64,000 nt of DNA from Candidatus Avelusimicrobium luingense. GTDB lineage: Bacteria; Elusimicrobiota; Elusimicrobia; Elusimicrobiales; Elusimicrobiaceae. Both the position numbers and the translations under genes were made by a program. Shown here one piece after another: positions 51,343 through 59,713 of this stretch. Under the pieces are notes generated by a model that was not told the DNA's origin, did no database searches, and was given only the letters and a program-made list of their open reading frames with translations. Location: contig OOHK01000001.1 in assembly GCA_900315845.1 (NCBI GenBank), positions 1 to 64,000 of the forward strand. Direction: 5' to 3'. Positions within the stretch are counted from its first letter, which is position 1. Each line of letters starts with the position of its first letter.

Positions 51343-52089
51343 TTAGTGCGTTAATTTCTGCCAAAAAGTTTTCTTGTCTTCGGTGGGCAACTGCCAACGT
51401 AATAAAATACCCACCGCCACATTTTTTTCATCTACCACCGCTAGCGCATCCACGCCGGTTTCGTTAAATACTTCACGCGCATGGGAAAGCGTATCAGCCG
51501 GATGCAAGGACGGACTTGTGCTCATCACCGAACCGGCCACAGAACTCGGCGCGTAAAATGCCAATTCCGCCGGGCGAAGCACACCTTTTAGCGTGCCGTC
51601 TTTATCTGTTACCAAACAAAGAGCGGGTATTTTTTTACGCGGTAAATTTTTGAGCCGTTCAATGACTTGTGCAAGTTTAATTTCCGTACGCACCGCCACA
51701 AAATCGGTTTGCATCAAACTGCCCACCGCGTCTTCGCCGTATGACACAGCCCCATTGAGCACTTGTAAAAAGGACGGCTCCAATACTGCACTGATACGTT
51801 CGCGGTACGGAACGGAAAACTCTTGCATTAGTTTAGCGGCTTGCGGCACATTCATCCGCGCCAAAATATACGACGCTTGGCGCATCGGCAAACGACGCAA
51901 TACCGCCGCGGCTTTGGGCGGTTGCATCACATTTAGCACGCTGATAATTACTTGTGCTTTTAACGGAGAAATGAGCAAAAGCACCTCGTGCGTCGCCAAT
52001 GTTTCCAACGCGGCGGCGGCCTTTTGCGGAGCGGCTAAAATAAATTTTTCCGTTATAGCACCAGCCAATGCTTGCATAGGGTTATTCAT
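51343..52089 (-). CDS. soluble MgtE_N-CBS protein
   Basis: This 248-residue protein has an N-terminal helical MgtE_N-type superhelix (residues 5-120; PPKAAAVLRRLPMRQASYILARMN is the repeat) followed by two CBS motifs (about 130-230; VGSLMQTDFVAVRTEIKLAQVIERL and AGSVMSTSPSLHPADTLSHAREV). The membrane domain of magnesium channel MgtE is missing and no hydrophobic helix is present. This form occurs as a cytoplasmic regulator and near motility and flagellar genes in some bacteria. It could sense Mg2+ or nucleotides through the CBS pair. Its job here is unknown. Confidence 0.88.
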   Translation of the reverse strand: MNNPMQALAGAITEKFILAAPQKAAAALETLATHEVLLLISPLKAQVIISVLNVMQPPKAAAVLRRLPMRQASYILARMNVPQAAKLMQEFSVPYRERISAVLEPSFLQVLNGAVSYGEDAVGSLMQTDFVAVRTEIKLAQVIERLKNLPRKKIPALCLVTDKDGTLKGVLRPAELAFYAPSSVAGSVMSTSPSLHPADTLSHAREVFNETGVDALAVVDEKNVAVGILLRWQLPTEDKKTFWQKLTH

Positions 52090-52158
52090 ACTTGCACCTT
52101 TCTACAATTTTATTATAATAAAATTAGTAGGCTTACGCCAAAACCGGGAGAATATTTT

Positions 52159-53346
52159 ATGTTTTTTGATAAACCGTTCCAAGAAGTAACATTTGATGAC
52201 GTCGTCGCATTTTGCAAGAAAAAAGTACCCGAAGGAAAACAATTAGATTATAAATATATATTGCCTAAAAATCATGAAAAGTTTGCCAAAGTCATTGCCT
52301 CGTTTGCTAATGCTTTGGGCGGGTTAATTATTGTAGGCGTGCAAGACGATAAAAATGACATGCCCCACCCCCCCTTTAACGGGATTGCCTATCACGAAAA
52401 ATTGCGTAACACGATTGAAGATATCATCAAAGTTTATATTGATCCCGTCGTATTTGTGGACATCAACATTTGTGTCAACAAAACAGGCGATCGTATGTTT
52501 GTGCTGATTCAAATACCGCAAAGTAACTTAACCCCGCATTTAGTCGGCAAATTAAAACGTGCCTATATCCGCACCGGGCAAAGCAGCCGCCCCGAAACGA
52601 TTGTCCATCCGGAGAAGTTACCTTGGCTGTTAGACCATCGTAAAAAATCGGAACGCTTGCGCCACATTTTATATGACAAAGCCGAAAGCCATTTTGAAAA
52701 TTACCTTAAAACAATGACTGTTTCCGCCGCCGGAGAAGTAGTGTGTACCTTGTCTCTTTCCCCCTATTATCCCGACGAGCCGTTAATCAGTTACAAAAAA
52801 TTACCCACGCTGATTGAGCGTTGTGCCACCCATGCGCCGTACGGTGTAATGGCAAACCCGGAATTACCATTGCAACCGGTGCAAGACGGCGCAGCCGTTA
52901 TTTCCAATCAACGCGGTATTTATAAAATGACCGAGTTTAATGCTTACGGCTTACTGATGAACAAACAAATTGTATCGTCGGAAGAAATGGTGAACGGCCA
53001 TGCGGCGAGTACGATTCGCATTGAAAATTTAGCCAAAAATATGGTGCTGTTTTTTACTACGGCGCGCAAGTTTTTAACCCAACTAAACGTAGGCGGCTCG
53101 CTCTATTTTCGGTTAAAAATGACCAACACACGCGCACGGCGGGCCTTATTCAAAACGCACCGCGCCACGGTACTGGAAGATTATTTGCGGATGGACCGAA
53201 CTTTCTCGCCCGACGAGTTACAACGTGATTTGCCCCGCACCATAGAAACCTTATTGCACGAAATAGCCTGGTCACTCGGGTTGCAAATTCCGCAAGAAGA
53301 ATTGCACCATTTGCTTACCCAACTGATGAAGGAAATTCACGAATGA
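52159..53346 (+). CDS. AlbA_2 (Schlafen-like) domain protein
   Basis: This 395-residue protein has its start at 52159, chosen with GGGAG upstream. Residues 20-150 show the AlbA_2 pattern (EGKQLDYKYILPKNHEKFAKVIASFANALGGLIIVGVQDDKN, then the IRTGQSSRPE end), a DNA/RNA- or nucleotide-binding fold related to Schlafen proteins. The C-terminal half is long and unassigned. It overlaps the pilin gene by 4 nt. It could act as a regulator or defence-related protein; neither is proven. Confidence 0.85.
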   Translation: MFFDKPFQEVTFDDVVAFCKKKVPEGKQLDYKYILPKNHEKFAKVIASFANALGGLIIVGVQDDKNDMPHPPFNGIAYHEKLRNTIEDIIKVYIDPVVFVDINICVNKTGDRMFVLIQIPQSNLTPHLVGKLKRAYIRTGQSSRPETIVHPEKLPWLLDHRKKSERLRHILYDKAESHFENYLKTMTVSAAGEVVCTLSLSPYYPDEPLISYKKLPTLIERCATHAPYGVMANPELPLQPVQDGAAVISNQRGIYKMTEFNAYGLLMNKQIVSSEEMVNGHAASTIRIENLAKNMVLFFTTARKFLTQLNVGGSLYFRLKMTNTRARRALFKTHRATVLEDYLRMDRTFSPDELQRDLPRTIETLLHEIAWSLGLQIPQEELHHLLTQLMKEIHE

Positions 53347-53801
53347 GACATGGTTTTACACTCATAGAAACACTTGTAACCGTACTGATTATTATTGTAT
53401 TGGTGGCGGTAGCGTTGCCCTATTATCGTAACGCGGTGGAAAGTAGCCGCATGACGGAAGTAGTGATGCTGTGGGGCCGGCAGAAAAATTGGGCCACCGG
53501 ATACAATATGTCCGCCGATCAAGCCCAAAAATCTACCGATCGGTTAAACAAGGCAGGCCTCAACCACTTTACGGGAAAAGTCGTTTGCCGCGAAAAAGCA
53601 GACCCCAACGAACTGTGTTGGGAAGCGGAATTTACCCGTTTAGAAAATTCTTCCGTTCATTATAAATTACTGACCGCCAAAAATTTTACACGAATGATGT
53701 GTATGGGCTTAAACGGCGCGGGCGAAGATTTTTGCGAATCGCAAAGTCAGCAAGATACCCCCGAAACCATAGACGGCAAGAAGGCTTATTGGATCAGATA
53801 A
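53343..53801 (+). CDS. type IV pilin-like protein (divergent)
   Basis: This 152-residue protein has a very short leader MRHG-FTLIETLVTVLIIIVLVAVALPYYRNAVESSR. IETL and LIIIVLVA differ from the ELLVVVL seen in the other five. The body has four Cys (CREKADPNELCW, MCMG and others). It starts inside the AlbA_2 stop (ATGA), so it is coupled to that gene and not a free-standing unit like its relatives. The last 16 nt overlap the convergent pilin gene. Confidence 0.9.
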   Translation: MRHGFTLIETLVTVLIIIVLVAVALPYYRNAVESSRMTEVVMLWGRQKNWATGYNMSADQAQKSTDRLNKAGLNHFTGKVVCREKADPNELCWEAEFTRLENSSVHYKLLTAKNFTRMMCMGLNGAGEDFCESQSQQDTPETIDGKKAYWIR

Positions 53802-54268
53802 GAAATACCGGCCGGGTTGCCCGAAGGGCTATCCGATAACAAGGGCCCGTAACTTTTGCACACATTGCGGTATTTAGCAGGCCCGCTGTAACTTGCCCAG
53901 CAATAAATTTTTCCGGCGAATTCTTCCGGTGTAGAAAAATCATAACGCGCAATAAAAGAAATCCAACCACTGGTCAAGGAACTGGGATATACTTCTATTT
54001 TTGTTTGCGTCATATCACACGTCCATCCGGGCGGACAAGTAGTTTCCACGTCTAAATCTTCCGCATTGGCTGCATATACATTATTGGCTACATAATACCG
54101 TTCTTGCGCGTCTTTAACCGCACGCACAAAGGGCAACATCGCCGCAAAACGGCTTTTAAGAACGGCTTGCTCATATTTAGGAAGTGCCACCGCCGCCAAT
54201 ATACCAATGATAAGCACGACTACTAATAATTCTATAAGCGTAAAACCACCTAACATTTTATTTTTCAT
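53786..54268 (-). CDS. type IV pilin-like protein
   Basis: This 160-residue protein starts at 54268 ([18 protein letters not shown]), with AAAGGA upstream and an extended -10 promoter further back; the ATG at 54328 would lie upstream of the -10 box. The YYVANNVYAANAEDLDVE core and Cys pairs (CPPGWTC, C...CKS) fit the family. It is convergent with the pilin on the plus strand, with which its 3' end overlaps by 16 nt. Confidence 0.92.
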   Translation of the reverse strand: MKNKMLGGFTLIELLVVVLIIGILAAVALPKYEQAVLKSRFAAMLPFVRAVKDAQERYYVANNVYAANAEDLDVETTCPPGWTCDMTQTKIEVYPSSLTSGWISFIARYDFSTPEEFAGKIYCWASYSGPAKYRNVCKSYGPLLSDSPSGNPAGISYLIQ

Positions 54269-54307
54269 AAAAACACTATCCTTTAATACTGAACTTTTCT
54301 TAGGCAA

Positions 54308-54316
54308 ATTATAGCA
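54308..54316 (-). promoter_or_regulatory. extended -10 promoter of the pilin gene
   Basis: On the minus strand TGCTATAAT is an extended -10, 40 bases before the ATG at 54268. Confidence 0.7.
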
Positions 54317-54360
54317 AAAAAGAATCAATATCTCGTATTTATTTCAACATGCCTTGACAA

Positions 54361-54403
54361 AAAAAAAAACGGCAGACAACTTTTTCGTCCGCCGTTTTTA
54401 TGT
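54361..54403 (-). terminator. terminator of typA
   Basis: On the minus strand ACGGC-GAC pairs with GTC-GCCGT around one mismatch, followed by T-run (A-run at 54360-54368 on the plus strand). Confidence 0.75.
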
Positions 54404-54419
54404 AGATTATTTTCCTAAT

Positions 54420-56258
54420 TTATTCTTCGGCTTCTTCGTTGGCGCGTTCGGTGCGTTTACGGAGCAAGTGCGACAAGATTTTCTTACGCAAGCGAATAGA
54501 AGTGGGCGTGATTTCGGCCAGTTCGTCCGGCGCGATATATTCTACCGCTTGTTCCAAACTCATCGTGCGCGGCGGCGTCAACACATAAGATTCATCGCTG
54601 GCTTTACTGCGCATATTGCTTAAGTGTTTGGCTTTGCACGGGTTGACTACTAAATCGTTAGAGCGCGAATTTTGCCCCACAATTTCCCCCGCATACACTT
54701 TCACACCGGGACCTAAGAACAGTTCGCCGTTGTCTTCCAACGCGAAGAGTGCATACGGCGTCGTTTCGCCGTCCTCTTTGGCAATCAGCACGCCGTTGCG
54801 GCGTAAATCGGGCAAGTTCACTTTGGGGAAATAGCCCTTAAAACTGTGGTGCATAATGCCCGTACCGCGGGTGCTGGTTAAAAATTCGTTTTTGAAACCC
54901 AAGAGTGCCCGTGACGGAATTAAATATTCCAAGCGCAAGCGTTCTTCCCCTTCAGACACCATATTTTCCAATTTTGCCGCGCGGGTACCTAAAATGGTGA
55001 ACACGGCCCCTTGAAATTCGGAACGGATATCCAACACCAAATACTCCATCGGCTCTAAAACTTGTCCGTTTTCTTCTTTGTAAATTACTTCGGGCGAAGA
55101 TACGGCGAGTTCAAAACCTTCGCGGCGCATATTTTCAATTAAAATAGTCAGGTGAAGTTCGCCGCGTCCGTACACTTTGAATTTTCCTTCGCCTTCTAAC
55201 TGTTCTACTTTTAAGCCGACGTTAGTTTGCGCTTCTTTTTCCAAGCGGTTTTTCAAGTGGCGGCTGGTTACAAATTTCCCTTCTTTGCCGGAGAACGGGC
55301 TGTCGTTAACCATAAAGTCCATAGACATCGTCGGCTCATCAATGGTAAGCGGCGGCAACGCGTTCAAGGCATCCGGGCGGCACAACGTATCCCCCACGTC
55401 CACGCCTTCCAATCCGGCGATAGAAACAATATCCCCCGCCGAGGCACTTTCCACTTCCACTTTTCCGAGTCCCAAAAAGCGTTCAATTTTAGCGGCCTTG
55501 GCTTGCGTAACGGAACCGTCGTTATGGATAAGCGCGACCGTTTGGCCTTTGGTAATTTTTCCGGCTAAAATACGTCCGATACCCACATGGCCCAAAAAGT
55601 TGTTATAGTCCAACATCGTTATTTGCATTTGCAAGGGAGCATCGGGGCGCGCTTCGGGAGCGGGCACGTGTGATAAAATCGTGTCCAAAATCGGCGCAAT
55701 ATCTTTGCCTTTTTCTTCCATTTTCAGGCTGGCCCAACCGGCACGGCCCGAGGCGTAAATAATCGGAAAATCTAATTGTTCGTCCGTCGCCCCCAATTCC
55801 ATAAACAGATTAAAAACTTCGTCCACAACTTCGCTGGGGCGCACGTGGTCGCGGTCCATTTTGTTAATCACCACAATCGGTTTTAAGCCCAAGGCCAGTG
55901 CTTTACGTAATACAAACCGCGTTTGCGGCATGGGGCCTTCCACGGCATCCACCATCAAAATAGCACCGTCCACCATACGAAGTACGCGTTCCACTTCGCT
56001 ACCGAAATCGGCGTGACCGGGCGTATCAACAATGTTAATCGTGTGGCCTTTGTAACCAATAGACGTACATTTGGCTAAAATTGTAATACCGCGTTCGCGC
56101 TCTAACGGGTTAGAGTCTAAAACGGTATCTTGTGCTTCGTCTTCTTTTACTTTAAATTCTCCGGCAAATTTGAGTAGAGAATCTACTACGGTAGTCTTAC
56201 CGTGGTCAACGTGAGCGATAATGGCTACGTTGCGTACGTCTTGGCGGGTGTTCGTCAT
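54420..56258 (-). CDS. typA: ribosome-associated GTPase TypA/BipA
   Basis: This 612-residue GTPase binds ribosomes and helps 50S assembly and stress adaptation. G1 is HVDHGKTT, G3 DTPGHADF, G4 NKMD, and domains II to IV plus the C-terminal TypA domain follow (GEGKFKVYGRGELHLTILIENMRREG). GTVLPAGHR-like residues are replaced by TypA-specific ones (for example RSNDLVVNPCKAKHLSNMRS), which separates it from EF-G and LepA. Its leader on the minus strand holds a terminator-like hairpin (56292-56315). Confidence 0.97.
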   Translation of the reverse strand: MTNTRQDVRNVAIIAHVDHGKTTVVDSLLKFAGEFKVKEDEAQDTVLDSNPLERERGITILAKCTSIGYKGHTINIVDTPGHADFGSEVERVLRMVDGAILMVDAVEGPMPQTRFVLRKALALGLKPIVVINKMDRDHVRPSEVVDEVFNLFMELGATDEQLDFPIIYASGRAGWASLKMEEKGKDIAPILDTILSHVPAPEARPDAPLQMQITMLDYNNFLGHVGIGRILAGKITKGQTVALIHNDGSVTQAKAAKIERFLGLGKVEVESASAGDIVSIAGLEGVDVGDTLCRPDALNALPPLTIDEPTMSMDFMVNDSPFSGKEGKFVTSRHLKNRLEKEAQTNVGLKVEQLEGEGKFKVYGRGELHLTILIENMRREGFELAVSSPEVIYKEENGQVLEPMEYLVLDIRSEFQGAVFTILGTRAAKLENMVSEGEERLRLEYLIPSRALLGFKNEFLTSTRGTGIMHHSFKGYFPKVNLPDLRRNGVLIAKEDGETTPYALFALEDNGELFLGPGVKVYAGEIVGQNSRSNDLVVNPCKAKHLSNMRSKASDESYVLTPPRTMSLEQAVEYIAPDELAEITPTSIRLRKKILSHLLRKRTERANEEAEE

Positions 56259-56291
56259 AAATAATGTATATTTTCCTTACTAAATTTCCAC

Positions 56292-56315
56292 AAAAAACCC
56301 CGCAATTGCGGGTTT
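56292..56315 (-). promoter_or_regulatory. terminator-like hairpin in the typA leader
   Basis: On the minus strand AAACCCGCAATTGCGGGG, folding on GCAATTGC, is followed by TTTTTTG about 35 bases before the typA ATG. A second hairpin GCAAGCC/GGCTTTTTGC lies upstream (56317-56337). The neighbouring gene on the other side is divergent, so this hairpin lies in the typA leader itself. Confidence 0.55.
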
Positions 56316-56420
56316 GCAAAAAGCCAACTAGGCTTGCAAGTATTGTGATTATTTATATTTTAGTATTTTTGAAGATATTATGCTCAAGATTTTTGTATTT
56401 TGTTTTCTAACGAAATTTTT

Positions 56421-56426
56421 TATAAT
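56421..56426 (+). promoter_or_regulatory. -10 box (leaderless)
   Basis: TATAAT ends six bases before the ATG at 56433; no ribosome binding site is present. Confidence 0.65.
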
Positions 56427-56432
56427 AACTCT

Positions 56433-57062
56433 ATGGAACGTTTACTGGAAATAGTAGGCATATTGGCCGCGTTATACATAGGCTATAAACTAACCATAGG
56501 GAAATGGGATTATTCTTCCCCCCAAAAACGCGACGAACGCAAAAACAAACTTAAAACGGCAGGGCTTTCTACCCGGTTTTATTTTATGCACCCGCGCACC
56601 CAATTTATACTCACGTTTATCAGCGGCGGCTTATTCACATTTTATTGGTTATTCAAACAATGGCAACAAGTGTTACGCGGTTTCAAACGTTTGGACAACA
56701 CCCCGTTAAAAGGCAGCGCATTTACGCGCACATTAGGCGGCGTGTGGAGTTTTTTTGCACTAGCCGGACTTATCAACCGCACCTGTGAATATATGCACAA
56801 ACCGACCTCATGGCCCGCCGGTTTATGGGGCTTGTTGTGGTTAGGCGGGCTTGCACTGACGTTCTGCCCGGTAGAAGTATCCTGGCGATTAACCGGATAT
56901 GCCTTATGGTGCGCCGCACCAGCGGTATTTCAACGCCGCATCAATACGCTTTCACACGAACAAATTCCCGCGTTTCCGCGAACGGTGGAAATTATCGCGG
57001 CATTATTGTGCGGAGCGTGTGCGACAGGGATAGTGGCCCTTATAAAAATGTTATTTAACTGA
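56433..57062 (+). CDS. multi-spanning membrane protein of unknown function
   Basis: This 209-residue protein starts at 56433 (MERLLEIVGILAALYIG) because the TATAAT box at 56421 lies between it and the earlier ATG at 56400. Hydrophobic helices lie at about 5-20, 60-80 (FILTFISGGLFTFYWLFKQW, similar to DUF4234-type segments), 100-118, 128-145, 150-170 and 190-208. The FYWLFKQWQQVLRGFKRLD segment with its basic flank is typical of small bacterial inner-membrane proteins related to DUF4234. No function can be given. Confidence 0.8.
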   Translation: MERLLEIVGILAALYIGYKLTIGKWDYSSPQKRDERKNKLKTAGLSTRFYFMHPRTQFILTFISGGLFTFYWLFKQWQQVLRGFKRLDNTPLKGSAFTRTLGGVWSFFALAGLINRTCEYMHKPTSWPAGLWGLLWLGGLALTFCPVEVSWRLTGYALWCAAPAVFQRRINTLSHEQIPAFPRTVEIIAALLCGACATGIVALIKMLFN

Positions 57063-57080
57063 TTGATTAGATTACCTACT

Positions 57081-57112
57081 AACACCCCGCCGAAATGGCG
57101 GGGTGTTTTTTG
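57081..57112. terminator. Rho-independent terminator
   Basis: AACACCCCGCC, GAAAT, GGCGGGGTGTT and T-run follow the membrane protein gene. Confidence 0.93.
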
Positions 57113-57194
57113 TGTAGGGAAAGCCAACCCAGCCACGTCAAGGCCGCGAGACCGCAAATTTGCCCAAATGTGGAAAAATTGTATCGCAGAAAAG

Positions 57195-57230
57195 CAACAC
57201 AACCCAAAACGATTGGTTTTGGGTTGTGTT
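57195..57230 (-). terminator. terminator of the GGGtGRT operon
   Basis: A perfect 15-bp stem AACACAACCCAAAAC / GTTTTGGGTTGTGTT, followed on the minus strand by GCTTTTC. It lies 32 bases past the minus-strand stop. Confidence 0.8.
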
Positions 57231-57261
57231 CGTTAACGCAAGTTAACAATTATATTTTGAT

Positions 57262-58257
57262 TTATTTGGCTTGGGCAATGGCTACGGCAAGCGCCACCGT
57301 CGCACCTACCATCGGGTTGTTACCCATACCGATTAAGCCCATCATTTCCACGTGAGCCGGCACAGAAGACGAACCCGCAAATTGCGCGTCGCTATGCATG
57401 CGGCCCATGGTGTCGGTCATACCGTAAGAGGCAGGGCCGGCGGCCATATTATCCGGGTGTAAAGTGCGGCCTGTACCGCCGCCGGACGCCACGGAGAAAT
57501 ATTTTTTACCGTTTTCGGTCGCCCATTTTTTGTAGGTACCGGCAACGGGGTGTTGAAAGCGGGTCGGGTTGGTGGAGTTTCCGGTAATGGATACGTCCAC
57601 ACCTTCATGACGCATAATGGCTACGCCTTCGTTGACATCATCGGCCCCGTAGCATTTTACTTTGGCGCGGTCGCCGTCGGAAAACGCTTTTTCGCTGACG
57701 ATTTTGAGTTCGCCGGTTTTATAGTTATATTCGGTTTCCACGGAAGTAAAACCGTTAATGCGGGAAATAATATACGCCGCATCTTTACCCAAACCGTTTA
57801 AGATAACGCGCAAGGGTTCTTTGCGAACTTTGTTAGCGGTGCGGGCAATACCGATAGCCCCTTCCGCCGCGGCGAAACTTTCGTGTCCGGCTAAAAAGCA
57901 GAAGCATTTGGTTTCTTCGCGAAGCAACATCGCACCCAAATTACCATGTCCCAAACCTACGGCACGTTGATCGGCCACAGAACCGGGGATGCAGAAACTT
58001 TGAAGTCCTACACCGATTTGTTCGGCGGCTTCGGCGGCCGTTTTTACGCCTTTCTTAAAAGCAATCGCCGCACCGACGGTGTACGCCCACACGGCGTTTT
58101 CAAAAGCGATCGGTTGAATGCCTTTTACAATGGCTTCTACATCTACGCCTTTTTTGGTGCAGATTTCTTTGGCTTCTTCTAACGATTTAATGCCGTTTTC
58201 TTTGAGTACGGCATTGATTTTATCAATTCTTCTTTCGTATCCTTCAAACGTAATCAT
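57262..58257 (-). CDS. GGGtGRT family protein
   Basis: This 331-residue protein carries the GGGTGRTLHPDN motif near residue 262 that names the family. It is flanked by conserved Asp/His and ASYGMTDTMGRMHSDAQFAGSS at residues 280-301. No signal peptide is seen. The family's function is not established; it travels with an NifU-like gene, as here (18-nt gap), which suggests iron-sulfur or sulfur metabolism. It has an AGGAGA site upstream and a strong 3' hairpin. Confidence 0.85.
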   Translation of the reverse strand: MITFEGYERRIDKINAVLKENGIKSLEEAKEICTKKGVDVEAIVKGIQPIAFENAVWAYTVGAAIAFKKGVKTAAEAAEQIGVGLQSFCIPGSVADQRAVGLGHGNLGAMLLREETKCFCFLAGHESFAAAEGAIGIARTANKVRKEPLRVILNGLGKDAAYIISRINGFTSVETEYNYKTGELKIVSEKAFSDGDRAKVKCYGADDVNEGVAIMRHEGVDVSITGNSTNPTRFQHPVAGTYKKWATENGKKYFSVASGGGTGRTLHPDNMAAGPASYGMTDTMGRMHSDAQFAGSSSVPAHVEMMGLIGMGNNPMVGATVALAVAIAQAK

Positions 58258-58275
58258 AGTGTTTTCTCCTCGGGC

Positions 58276-58977
58276 TTACTCTTTGCGGGGGTCAATAACT
58301 TTGACGGCTTCATCAAAGCGGCCGTACTTGCTGATGTTTTTCTCATACGCCGTTTTGGGGTCTTCGCCTTTTTTAATCGCGTCCATCATTTTGCCCAAGT
58401 TGACAAATTGGTAACCAATGATTTCATCGTTTTTATCTAAACCGATTTTAAGTACATAACCTTCGGCCATTTCCAAGTAACGCGGCCCTTTGGCTTCGGT
58501 GCCGTACATGGTGCCGATTTGGCTGCGGTGGCCTTTACCTAAATCTTCCAAGCCCGCCCCGATAGCAAGTCCGTCGTCGGAAAAAGCACTTTGGGTGCGG
58601 CCATAAACGATTTGTAAGAAAAGTTCGCGCATAGCGGTGTTGATAGCGTCACAAACGAGGTCGGAGTTTAATGCTTCCAAAATCGTTTTACCGGGCAAGA
58701 TTTCCGCCGCCATAGCAGCAGAGTGCGTCATACCCGAGCAGCCTAACGTTTCTACCAAGGCTTCTTTAATCACACCATTTTTGACGTTTAACGAAAGTTT
58801 GCACGCACCTTGTTGCGGGGCGCACCAACCGATACCGTGGGTAAAACCGCTCACGTCGGAAATTTGTTTAGATTTGACCCATTTTCCTTCTTCGGGAATC
58901 GGGGCCGGATCGTGCTTAGCGCCTTTGCAAACGCAGCACATATTCTGTACTTCTGTGGTACATTTTTCGCAGCTCAT
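58276..58977 (-). CDS. NifU-like iron-sulfur scaffold protein
   Basis: This 233-residue protein has a Cys-rich N-terminus (Cys3, 6, 14, 15, 17) that could bind zinc or a cluster, then GWCAPQQGACKLSLNVKNGVIKEA. The LGCSGMTHSAAMAAEILPGKTI block (about residues 79-100) resembles the NifU/IscU scaffold with a conserved Cys next to a Ser/His. Middle helices hold CDAINTAMRELFLQIV. It is probably an assembly scaffold partner of the GGGtGRT protein. An AGGAGAA site lies before the ATG. NifU-like is inferred from motif shape; a distant scaffold family is possible. Confidence 0.8.
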   Translation of the reverse strand: MSCEKCTTEVQNMCCVCKGAKHDPAPIPEEGKWVKSKQISDVSGFTHGIGWCAPQQGACKLSLNVKNGVIKEALVETLGCSGMTHSAAMAAEILPGKTILEALNSDLVCDAINTAMRELFLQIVYGRTQSAFSDDGLAIGAGLEDLGKGHRSQIGTMYGTEAKGPRYLEMAEGYVLKIGLDKNDEIIGYQFVNLGKMMDAIKKGEDPKTAYEKNISKYGRFDEAVKVIDPRKE

Positions 58978-59046
58978 GAATTTCTCCTAATTGAAAATAA
59001 ATCCGTCACTATATTTTAGCAAATTAGCGAGTGCGAAAAAATACAA

Positions 59047-59589
59047 CTATTGAAATTGATAGCGGTTTTGAAAATAGTTGCCCGAATTTCCATCTCCGTA
59101 TTGACCGACAGGGGTTGAACTATGCGTCATGTTTTGACAAATTTGATTGCCGACACTCCAAGTACGAGTAGCCATACATTGCGGGGCAGATCTATAATTG
59201 GAGTAATAGGATAGCAGTTGACCGGAAGTTATCAAATAACAATGCATTGCATCTGTTCTATCCGACATACCGGAAGAAATTTCACAGGTAAACTCTTTAT
59301 ATGTTTTATGCGAACCTTTACCATTTTCCATTGTTCCTTCCGTTCCCGTTAAAGGCAAATCAATATCCAACTCATCAAACCGGGCCGGATATTTACCGTT
59401 TGCCATATGGTAGGCAATAGCGGCTTTTTCAATCGCGTTTCCAAACGCCATCAGTTGCGTATAACGCGCTTTAAGAACCGCTTTTTGATATTGTGGTAAC
59501 GCTACCGCGGCTAAAATACCGATAATCAAAACCACTACTAGTAATTCAATCAGCGTAAAACCGCGTAAACCGAATATTTGTTTTTTCAT
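59047..59589 (-). CDS. type IV pilin-like protein
   Basis: This 180-residue protein has a leader [20 protein letters not shown], then [24 protein letters not shown]. The shared [20 protein letters not shown] core and Cys at FTCEIS, HCYL, QCMA and ICQN are present. It has a TTGACA-type -35 upstream (plus-strand TGTCAA near 59650) and an AAAAGGAG site. It stands alone between the NifU-like gene and serC. No clear terminator is seen downstream. Confidence 0.93.
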   Translation of the reverse strand: MKKQIFGLRGFTLIELLVVVLIIGILAAVALPQYQKAVLKARYTQLMAFGNAIEKAAIAYHMANGKYPARFDELDIDLPLTGTEGTMENGKGSHKTYKEFTCEISSGMSDRTDAMHCYLITSGQLLSYYSNYRSAPQCMATRTWSVGNQICQNMTHSSTPVGQYGDGNSGNYFQNRYQFQ

Positions 59590-59701
59590 AGAAATACTCC
59601 TTTTCTAATTTTTTTTCTTCTTTACAAAGTTTAACAAAAAAAAAACAATGTCAAGATATTTATTTTTGCCAACGAAACAAACAAAAAAGCACATTGTTTT
59701 A

Positions 59702-59707
59702 TACAAT
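59702..59707 (+). promoter_or_regulatory. -10 box of serC (leaderless)
   Basis: TACAAT ends six bases before the ATG at 59714, with no ribosome binding site. Confidence 0.6.
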
Positions 59708-59713
59708 ACTATT

